Part shown: positions 57,676-64,000 of the stretch, in pieces
How the letters are laid out: every line of letters starts with the position of its first letter
Numbering within the stretch: the first letter of the stretch is position 1
Source: Microbacterium azadirachtae
GTDB lineage: Bacteria; Actinomycetota; Actinomycetes; Actinomycetales; Microbacteriaceae
Assembly (NCBI RefSeq): GCF_000956545.1
Contig: NZ_JYIT01000073.1
Location: 1 to 64,000, forward strand
Direction of reading: 5' to 3'
DNA: 64,000 nt
The notes under the pieces: model-generated
What the model was told of the DNA's origin: nothing
Database searches by the model: none
The model's input: only the letters and a program-made list of their open reading frames with translations
Translations under genes and position numbers: made by a program

Positions 57676-58956
57676 TCATGCTCCGGTCGCGACCACGCTC
57701 TCGCGCGGAGCGGGTGCGGCATTCATCGCTCGCGAGGCCCAGGCCGTCACGCGCTCGAGCGGCCCTCTGCCCCACCGCAGCGCCCAGATCGTGCAGCCCG
57801 CCAGCAGAGCGCCGATGCAGACGAGCCACGAGAGGGGAACGTTCGAAGACTCTGCGAATGCGTCCGGCGCCAGGGACAGCGGTGCGCTGAGCATGAAGAA
57901 CGAGATGACGTGGGCAGTGTACGCGGTCAGCGGCATCGAGCCGACGGCAGCGATCGGGACCAAAGCCACCCGGATCCAGCGGGCCAGCAGCAGGCAGACG
58001 CCGATCACAGCGATCGCAAAACCGCCCGATCCGATGATCTCCAACGTCCCTCCCGAGTGCGGGCTCACGCCCCAGGCGCTGCTCAGGACCGAACCGGGAT
58101 CGAGCACCGCCGACGGATCGGCCGCCGACACTGCACCGCCCTTCCCGCTCCCCCCGCCGACGGAGGCCGATCCCTGTGCCCCGTCGAGTGAGGAAGCCGC
58201 CACATCGGCGGCCCAACCGTTGTGGACCCCGGTCACCGCGCTGCCGATGCCGTAACCCGCGAACGCGAGGATCGCCCCGACGAGCGCCAGGCGGACCGCG
58301 GTGCGCGCCGCGCCGAGCTCGCACCGCGCCAGGGCGAGGCCCGCCAGCATCAGCGGCAGCCATACGGTGAGCGGGTACGCGCCGGAGAGCAGGAACGCGA
58401 CGCCGGGCGCGCCCGAGGCGCCGCCGGTCCCCGCCGAGGACGTCAGGGCGTTCACCGTGCCGACGAGCGTCGGGCCGACGACCGCGAGCACCGCGGCGGT
58501 GACGACGAGCGTCCGCCTCCGCATGCCGAGGAACGGCGTGATGAGCAGGAACAGCACGCCGTAGATCGGGAGGATCACCGCGATCTCCGTGCCGAGGAGC
58601 TCCAACGCGAGCCCGAGCGAGAGGACGGCGATGGCCCGACCCACCATCTTCAGGCGAGCGGATCGGAGGTCCTCCCCGGTGGGCCTGCCCCCTGCGCCCG
58701 CCGCGATCCCCACGGAGACGCCGGCGACCACGGCGAAGAGGATCGAGGACCGACCGGACACGAGCGTCGTCCAGGTGAGCGGGTCGGCGAGGTCGAAGGT
58801 CGCGGAGACGCCGACGTGGACGCCGATCATCCCGAAAACCGCCAGCCCCCGGGCCACATCGATCCCGCTCAGCCGAGGGGCCCGTCCGAACGACGCCCAC
58901 CTCGTGAAGAACGACGGCCGGGCGCGCGCGGGGGCGACGGGGGACGGAGTGCTCAT
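57676..58956 (-). CDS. DUF418/heparan-acetyltransferase-like membrane protein
   Basis: A 426-residue protein with about ten membrane segments. The N-terminal motif RLSGIDVARGLAVFGMIGVH is typical of the DUF1624/DUF418 acyltransferase-like superfamily, in which a conserved Asp-Arg pair and histidine act near the membrane. The C-terminal half has LVPIAAVGSMPLTAYTAHVI. The function is unproven; a role in modifying an envelope molecule is suggested by its coupled neighbour (overlap ATGA with the gene at 60353). Confidence 0.85.
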   Translation of the reverse strand: MSTPSPVAPARARPSFFTRWASFGRAPRLSGIDVARGLAVFGMIGVHVGVSATFDLADPLTWTTLVSGRSSILFAVVAGVSVGIAAGAGGRPTGEDLRSARLKMVGRAIAVLSLGLALELLGTEIAVILPIYGVLFLLITPFLGMRRRTLVVTAAVLAVVGPTLVGTVNALTSSAGTGGASGAPGVAFLLSGAYPLTVWLPLMLAGLALARCELGAARTAVRLALVGAILAFAGYGIGSAVTGVHNGWAADVAASSLDGAQGSASVGGGSGKGGAVSAADPSAVLDPGSVLSSAWGVSPHSGGTLEIIGSGGFAIAVIGVCLLLARWIRVALVPIAAVGSMPLTAYTAHVISFFMLSAPLSLAPDAFAESSNVPLSWLVCIGALLAGCTIWALRWGRGPLERVTAWASRAMNAAPAPRESVVATGA

Positions 58957-60353
58957 GGCGTGTCTTCCTTCCGGGGTTTGGCGGGCGAGGAGTCGACACG
59001 GAGGCGGTCGCAGGGAACCGTGACCTCCCACGCGAGGGTCTGCTTCAGCGTGACGTCGTCCCGGGGAGGCGCTTGGGCGCACAGCCGTCGCGCGTCCTCG
59101 ACCTGCGGACTCCACGCCGGACCCTGGGAACGCCGCGTGTCCGACGGAACGACGTGCAGCACCAGCGACGAGGCCAGCGCCGCCACGGCGATACGGGCGA
59201 GAAGCGCCGACGTGCGGCCCGCTCCTGACCGATCCCGCCGGGCCCGCACGGTCCCGTCCGCCGCCACGACGACCGCAGCGGCGACGAGCATCGAGGGCAG
59301 GACGCCATAGCGAGGAAGCCAGATGGAGCGCAGTTGCCGAGCCGTGTGCCCGGCATAGTCGTAGTAGTCCTCGGGGTTGGCGTACACGCTGCCGCAGTAG
59401 ACGATCACGGCTCCCGCCAGAAGCAGAGCGACGAGGATCCGGTGCGACCGGGACGCCGAGCGCAGCAGCACGCCCAGCAGCACGCCGAGCACCGCCGCGG
59501 CGCCGAGCACGACGAGCAGGCTGCGCCCCGCGAGGACGGGGCCGATCTCCTGCTGCGGAAGCAGGAAGGGGAGCACCGCGTTCACGACCAGGCCCTTGGC
59601 GTAGGACAGCGGCTCGACGTGGCCGAACGCGGTCTGCCGGCGCGGGCTCAGCAGCGCGGCGATGATCTGCGCGGACGATCCGGCCAGCAGTCCGGCAGCG
59701 ACGATGCGCCGCATCGGATGACGCACCCGCCACAGCGCCACGGGGATGAGCAGCACCGCCTGGATCTCGGTCAGCGCCGCCAGCGCGGCCAGGATCGCGG
59801 ACGCGACGGCGATCGTCGCGCGGCGGGGCGTGACCAGGAGCAGCCACAGCAGGGTCCACATCATCAGCGTGTGCAGGTTGGCCGTGTTGCCGAGTACTTC
59901 GCGCGCCGCCAGCGGCGCGAGCACGGTGAGAGCGGCGAGGAGAACCGCATGGGCAGGAAGCAGGATCCGACGCGCGCACAGCCACACGACCGCCGCGCAC
60001 CCTCCCGCGACCAGGCAGCTCCCAGCGGTCATGGCGATCGCCATCGATTCGGCCGGCAGAGCGGCAGCGAAGCCTGCGATGATCCGGGGAATCACGTGCA
60101 GGTAGCCGCCGTAGGGTGCGAAGGTCTCGGCGAAGCCCGCATCGATCGCGCCCTGCAGGAAGTCCCGTCCGTCCTCGGCCCAGAGGGTGTCCCGGGCCGT
60201 CACCGGCAGACGCAGCCAGGCCAGTGCAGCACCCACCGTGCCGATCAGCACCGCCACCGCGGCGACGACGGCGGGCCGCGGAGGCATCCTGATGCCCCCG
60301 TCCTCTCCTGTCTGCTCACGGATCCGATGGCGGACCGCCGGCGTCGAAGTCAT
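58953..60353 (-). CDS. GT-C-like polytopic membrane protein (putative glycosyltransferase)
   Basis: A 466-residue protein with about 11 hydrophobic segments and a large first extracytoplasmic loop (TLWAEDGRDFLQGAIDAGFA; FAPYGGYLHVIPRIIAGF). The acidic pair in WAEDG is placed like the catalytic Asp/Glu of GT-C glycosyltransferases that use polyprenyl-phosphate sugars. The C-terminal 90 residues are soluble and extracytoplasmic. The ATG at 60353 was chosen because upstream in-frame sequence is Arg/Pro-rich and non-hydrophobic. Confidence 0.7.
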   Translation of the reverse strand: MTSTPAVRHRIREQTGEDGGIRMPPRPAVVAAVAVLIGTVGAALAWLRLPVTARDTLWAEDGRDFLQGAIDAGFAETFAPYGGYLHVIPRIIAGFAAALPAESMAIAMTAGSCLVAGGCAAVVWLCARRILLPAHAVLLAALTVLAPLAAREVLGNTANLHTLMMWTLLWLLLVTPRRATIAVASAILAALAALTEIQAVLLIPVALWRVRHPMRRIVAAGLLAGSSAQIIAALLSPRRQTAFGHVEPLSYAKGLVVNAVLPFLLPQQEIGPVLAGRSLLVVLGAAAVLGVLLGVLLRSASRSHRILVALLLAGAVIVYCGSVYANPEDYYDYAGHTARQLRSIWLPRYGVLPSMLVAAAVVVAADGTVRARRDRSGAGRTSALLARIAVAALASSLVLHVVPSDTRRSQGPAWSPQVEDARRLCAQAPPRDDVTLKQTLAWEVTVPCDRLRVDSSPAKPRKEDTP

Positions 60354-60539
60354 CGTGGCGTCGTCTCGGCGGTCATGGATTCCCGGGGTGCGTCGTGGAT
60401 GGTCGTTCCGGTCTTCCATGGTTCCGCCGCGGCCGCGGGCACCGGATCCCCTGATCGGGGGTGGACGCACCGCCGATCAGGGGGAAGAAGGGGCGCCTTC
60501 CCGGATGTCGCCGGCGCCGGCGCTGGTGAGGATCGAGAG

Positions 60540-61886
60540 GTGACCGACTTCTTCTCCGAGCTCTGGCTGGGCTTCCTGCACGTCCGGATCGTCGACGGCG
60601 TGCTCCCCGTGATCGTCTACGTCCTCGCCGGCGGCGGCATCGTCGTCACCCTTCTCTGGGGCGCGACGAGACGGTGGTTCCTCATCGCAGCGCTGGCGGG
60701 GGTCGGCGGCGGCATGCTCGCCGTCGCGCTCTGGCTCGTCTGCGTGCGATGGCTCGACCTGTTCGGAGGCAGCCTGGGAATGCCCACGTACCTGTGGCTC
60801 GCGGCGGCCCTCTCGGCCGTCGCCGTCGGAACGGCCTCCCTGTTCCGCCGAGGGGCGCTTCGTCGTACCGTGGCGGTCGTCGCCATCGTCTCCTCGATCG
60901 CGGCGGGAACACTCGGCATCAACGCCGCCTTCGGCCTGAACCGCAGCATCGGGAATCTGCTCAACATCGTCGTCGACCAGCCGCTCCGGCTTCCGGCTCC
61001 GACCGCCGCGCCGGAGAGATCCCCCGCGCCCGTGCGCCCGCTCTGGGAGACCTGGACGCCGCCCGCAGGGATGCCGCTCGCCGGCCACACCGGTACCGTC
61101 GCGATCCCGAACGCCGAGAGCGGGTTCACCGCCCGCAGCGCCGGCGTGTACCTCCCTCCCGCGGCCCTGACGGCGAACCCGCCCCGGCTTCCCGTCGTGC
61201 TCATGCTCATGGGCCATCCGGGCAACCCTGATCCTGCGCCCATCGCGCAGGTGCTGGACGCCTATGCCGCCGCCAACCACGGTCTCGCCCCCATCGTGGT
61301 CGTCGCCGATCAGGTGGGAGCGGACGTGAAGGACACCGGATGCGTGGACTCGCGCCTCGGCAAGGTCCGCACCTACCTCCTGCACGACGTCATCCCGTGG
61401 ATGCGCGCGAACCTCAACGTCGCTGCCGATCCCCGGCTCTGGACCGTCGCGGGGTATTCGAACGGCGGCCAGTGCGCGATCTCACTGGGTGCCGAGCACC
61501 CCGAGCTGTTCGGCACGGTGATCAGCGTCTCCGGGGAGGAGTTCCCTGGAGCCTCCCACCCTGCGGACGCCCTCCAGCGCCTTTTCGGGGGCGACGCGCA
61601 GAAGTACGAGCAGGCCAAACCACTCGCCCTGCTGCAGCAGCACCGCTACTCGGGGACCACGGCCGTCTTCACGGCAGCCAAGGACGACCCTCGCTATCTG
61701 GACGTCGCGAAGAAGTTCGCCGTCGCGGCGCAGGCGGCAGGGATGAACGCGCAGCTTCGCGAGCTCGCCGGCGGCGGCCACGGCGCCGCGGCGCTCACGG
61801 GCGGCCTCCGCGCCGCCTTCGCCGTCGCCTATCCGGCGCTCGAGCTCTCGCCGCCCGGCCGGGAGGCGACGGCGACCGGCCCCTGA
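60540..61886 (+). CDS. Membrane-anchored esterase (putative esterase/mycolyltransferase-like fold)
   Basis: A 448-residue protein. Four membrane segments (about 15-120) are followed by an extracytoplasmic alpha/beta hydrolase domain (about 190-430). The nucleophile elbow is VAGYSNGGQCAISLG, the acid is in FTAAKDDPRYLD and the histidine in GGGHGAAALTG. The fold group includes S-formylglutathione hydrolase and antigen 85-like esterases. The GTG at 60540 lies next to a GAGAGG ribosome site. It is divergent from the GT-C-like gene and may work on the same envelope polymer. Confidence 0.82.
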   Translation: MTDFFSELWLGFLHVRIVDGVLPVIVYVLAGGGIVVTLLWGATRRWFLIAALAGVGGGMLAVALWLVCVRWLDLFGGSLGMPTYLWLAAALSAVAVGTASLFRRGALRRTVAVVAIVSSIAAGTLGINAAFGLNRSIGNLLNIVVDQPLRLPAPTAAPERSPAPVRPLWETWTPPAGMPLAGHTGTVAIPNAESGFTARSAGVYLPPAALTANPPRLPVVLMLMGHPGNPDPAPIAQVLDAYAAANHGLAPIVVVADQVGADVKDTGCVDSRLGKVRTYLLHDVIPWMRANLNVAADPRLWTVAGYSNGGQCAISLGAEHPELFGTVISVSGEEFPGASHPADALQRLFGGDAQKYEQAKPLALLQQHRYSGTTAVFTAAKDDPRYLDVAKKFAVAAQAAGMNAQLRELAGGGHGAAALTGGLRAAFAVAYPALELSPPGREATATGP

Positions 61887-61914
61887 CGGAGCTCTTCTCA
61901 GGCGGATCCGATGA

Positions 61915-61950
61915 GAGGAGCCGGCCGGTGGCGAACCGGCCGGGCTCCTC
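61915..61950 (+). terminator. Hairpin terminator
   Basis: A 15-bp stem (GAGGAGCCGGCCGGT with ACCGGCCGGGCTCCTC, one bulge) around a short GGCGA loop, 29 bases after the esterase stop codon. It separates that gene from the convergent serine hydrolase gene. Confidence 0.75.
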
Positions 61951-62087
61951 GGAGTGCCACGGCTTGGCGAATGACCGGAAGTCTGGGGAAACCCGCATGC
62001 GCCGTGGGACCTTCCCGCACATCACCGTACGGGGGTGCGCCCGCGCCGGGCAGGGGCTTGACGACGGCGGTGAGGACCGACTAGCGA

Positions 62088-63242
62088 TCAGAGACTGCGC
62101 CGGAGCGCCTCGACGATGGTCGTGGCGCGGTCGTCCGCACCGGCCTCCATCCAGTTCGTCACGAACGCGAACCCCACGCGGGCGTCGCGGTCGGCGAAGG
62201 CGACCTGGCCCCCGGCGCCGTCGTGGCCGAAGCTCGCCTCGCCCAGGTAGCGTCGCGCCGCGGAGTCGAGCTGGAATCCGCGCGACCACCGGGGCCACGG
62301 ACCGTCGGTGGGGAACACGGGCTCGCCCGCGCTCATCGGGATCAGCGCCTGCGCGAGGATCGCGTCGTCGAGCACGCGCACGCCGTCGGTCGCCGCGACG
62401 GTGGCCGACCAGAAGGCGCTCAGCGCATCGGCCGTGGCGATGCCGCCGGCCCCGGGGATCTGCGCCGCCTGTACGCGCGGATCGTTGAATCCGCCGTGCG
62501 GACTCACGAGCGCCGCGGGAAAGGCGTCCCCGAGCGTCATCGCCCGCGACGTCCAGGGGGATTCCGCCGCCTCGAGCTGCCGTCCTGCCTCCTGCTGGCT
62601 CTCCGACGCGTGCAGATGGGCGACACGGGAGCGCTCTCCGTCGGGCAGGCCGATCCAGATCCCGTCCGACCACGGCTGTGCGATGCGGGCGAGGTATTCG
62701 CCGGGCAGCTGTCCGGTCACCCGGCGCACGAGCTCACCGGCCAGCCAGCCGTGGGTGATCGCATGGTAGGCGTATCCGGTTCCCGGCGTCCACAGCGGCT
62801 CCTGCGCGGCGAGCGCGGCGGTCGCGAACGACCAGTCGAGCGCCTGATCGAGGGTGAGGGCGCACCGGAAGGCGGAGAGTCCCGCCCGATGCGCCAGCAG
62901 CTCGGCGACCGTCACGTCAGCCTTGCCGGCGGCCGCGAACTCCGGCCAGTACCGCGCGACCGGCTGCTCATAGTCGAGGAGGCCCTCCTGCACCAGTCGC
63001 GCGATCAGCGCCGACATCACGCCCTTGGTGCACGAGAAGATCACGGAAGCGGTGTGCTCGTCCCACGGCGTCGCCCGCTGCTCGTCGGCGACGCCGCCCC
63101 ACAGGTGCACCACCCGCCGCCCGTCGACGCGGACCGTCAGCCCTGCACCCATCGCGGGCCGCCCGGCGAAAGCGTCCGCGAACGCGTCGGCGACCTGCTC
63201 ATATCCGGCCTCCACGGTCCCGTGGATCTCGGTCTGCGTCAT
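62088..63242 (-). CDS. Serine hydrolase of the beta-lactamase/class C fold
   Basis: A 384-residue protein with the SxxK motif SCTKGVMS around residue 70 and a YxN-like YAYHAITHGWL around 155, both characteristic of class C beta-lactamase-fold esterases and D-aminopeptidases. There is no signal peptide, so it is probably an intracellular esterase (EstB-like) rather than a secreted beta-lactamase. It overlaps the glycosidase gene by four bases, suggesting joint expression. Confidence 0.9.
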   Translation of the reverse strand: MTQTEIHGTVEAGYEQVADAFADAFAGRPAMGAGLTVRVDGRRVVHLWGGVADEQRATPWDEHTASVIFSCTKGVMSALIARLVQEGLLDYEQPVARYWPEFAAAGKADVTVAELLAHRAGLSAFRCALTLDQALDWSFATAALAAQEPLWTPGTGYAYHAITHGWLAGELVRRVTGQLPGEYLARIAQPWSDGIWIGLPDGERSRVAHLHASESQQEAGRQLEAAESPWTSRAMTLGDAFPAALVSPHGGFNDPRVQAAQIPGAGGIATADALSAFWSATVAATDGVRVLDDAILAQALIPMSAGEPVFPTDGPWPRWSRGFQLDSAARRYLGEASFGHDGAGGQVAFADRDARVGFAFVTNWMEAGADDRATTIVEALRRSL

Positions 63243-64000
63243 GGCGTCTCCTCGTCGCTGTCGCCCGGCCGCGCATCGGCGAGCCGGGGGGTGGGGCCTG
63301 TCTGGTCGAACGCGAGCGGATCCGTGAGGCGTCCTGCGAAGGCGCCGCCCGATCCGGCGTTCTCGAAGGCGAGCAGCCAGGGGGTGCCCGCGCGGTCTGT
63401 GACCACCCGCCCCGCATAGCGGCGTTCGTCCGCGAGCAGCTCCGCGCGGCCGAGGTCGTACGGCCCCGTGGGAGAGGCCGCGGGGGCGATCCAGATCCCG
63501 CCCTGCGCATCGAGGCGGTCACCGGCGAGGTGGGCCGCATCGCACGAGAACAGCAGCCAATCGCGCCCGCTCAGGCGCACCGGCTGCGGCACTTCCAGGT
63601 GTGCGAACCCCGCGCCGGGCTCGGTGAGCGGCGGACCGATGCACCACTCGGAGAGGTCGGCCGATCGGGCGTGCCCCACGACACCGCGGTCACGGGCCGT
63701 CGCGCCCGAGCGCGACCGCGCGGTCACGAGCATGTGCCACCCCTCGCCGTGGGGGTCGCGGAACACCCAGGGATCGCGCCACGCCTCCTCGTGCCACGTC
63801 CCATCGGACAGGAGCTCGTACCACTGCGGATCGGCCGAGAGCCGCACGTCGGGGAGCTTGTGCCACGTGAACAGGTCGTCCGATCGGGCCACGCCCACGG
63901 TCTCCACGTTCGCGATCTCGTCCGGCGCGAGGAAGTTCGAGCCTGTGTAGAACATCCGCCACGATCCGTCGTCGGCGCGGATCACGCTCCCCGTCCAGGT
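63239..64000 (-). CDS. GH32/GH43-like beta-propeller glycosidase (5' end beyond the window)
   Basis: The 254 C-terminal codons of a five-bladed beta-propeller glycosidase. The frame continues upstream of base 64000 (TWTGS precedes the first GTG), so the N-terminus with the nucleophile aspartate is missing. The RDP motif (EEAWRDPWVFRD) and the acid/base glutamate (FAHLEVPQPV) are visible and favour the GH32/GH68-related clan over a plain GH43. The ATGA overlap with the serine hydrolase gene points to an operon. The substrate, perhaps a fructan or arabinan, is not determined. Confidence 0.82.
   Translation of the reverse strand, partial: TWTGSVIRADDGSWRMFYTGSNFLAPDEIANVETVGVARSDDLFTWHKLPDVRLSADPQWYELLSDGTWHEEAWRDPWVFRDPHGEGWHMLVTARSRSGATARDRGVVGHARSADLSEWCIGPPLTEPGAGFAHLEVPQPVRLSGRDWLLFSCDAAHLAGDRLDAQGGIWIAPAASPTGPYDLGRAELLADERRYAGRVVTDRAGTPWLLAFENAGSGGAFAGRLTDPLAFDQTGPTPRLADARPGDSDEETP

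Noticed and set aside
57676..60000. A longer minus-strand start for the DUF418-like protein
   Set aside because: The upstream extension is Arg/Pro-rich, lies opposite hydrophobic coding sequence of the GT-C-like gene in another frame, and has no family character.
1..64000. CRISPR arrays, rRNA or tRNA genes, transposases and phage structural genes
   Set aside because: None was seen on either strand by reading; no regularly spaced repeat longer than the four-unit elements, and no recognisable integrase or transposase motif.

Overview
The window is high-GC DNA with dense, mostly operonic genes, frequent ATGA/GTGA start-stop overlaps, TANNNT promoters directly before start codons, a DUF222-HNH gene, and an encapsulin/DyP pair. 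This fits an actinobacterium of the Microbacteriaceae, most like Microbacterium; that assignment is inferred from protein style, not from a marker gene. No rRNA, tRNA, CRISPR array, integrase or transposase was found.

Layout. 1-7.4 kb: a minus-strand branched-chain-type ABC importer operon (lipoprotein, fused LivH-LivM permease, LivG, LivF) running into a luciferase-like monooxygenase and two carboxymuconolactone-decarboxylase-type proteins. It is bracketed by two copies of a four-unit TTTCCCTCC/GGAGGGAAA element with identical internal spacing. 7.4-23.1 kb: ordinary chromosomal genes (S4 protein, membrane protein, two-component system, TauE exporter, PIN/Phd toxin-antitoxin, YCII plus ECF sigma, AraC plus proline dehydrogenase, MarC plus hemerythrin, cupin, HNH, encapsulin plus DyP, epimerase).

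24.1-42.2 kb: about 18 kb sits inside a PucR-family regulator gene. The N-terminal two thirds of that regulator lies at 23.4-24.1 kb and its C-terminal third, with the helix-turn-helix, at 42.23-42.75 kb in the same orientation. The inserted DNA has three parts. First is a relatively AT-richer carbohydrate-type ABC importer with a divergent TetR gene and two alpha/beta hydrolases (24.1-30.3 kb). Second is a complete assimilatory nitrate/nitrite module (30.7-41.0 kb): NarK transporter, NasA, a flavoprotein electron carrier, an NnaR-like HemD/winged-helix regulator, SUMT for siroheme, NirB and a divergent NirD. Third is a right-hand end with an unknown gene and a gene truncated exactly at the PucR junction.

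42.8-64 kb: chromosomal genes again: an HTH regulator with a haloperoxidase-type hydrolase, a quinone-reductase/DUF1304/TetR locus with a clear palindromic operator, DUF4328, Dps, MFS plus LysR, a DUF2156 lysyltransferase-like membrane protein, a second two-component system, DUF2076, GNAT, a cation/proton antiporter, a cluster of envelope-type membrane enzymes, a serine hydrolase, and a GH32/43-like glycosidase cut by the window end.

Functional reading: the nitrate module would import nitrate, reduce it to nitrite and then ammonium, make its own siroheme and carry its own regulator. The DyP peroxidase carries an encapsulation-type tail and should be packed into the encapsulin shell encoded next to it. 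All functions are inferred from sequence motifs and context only.
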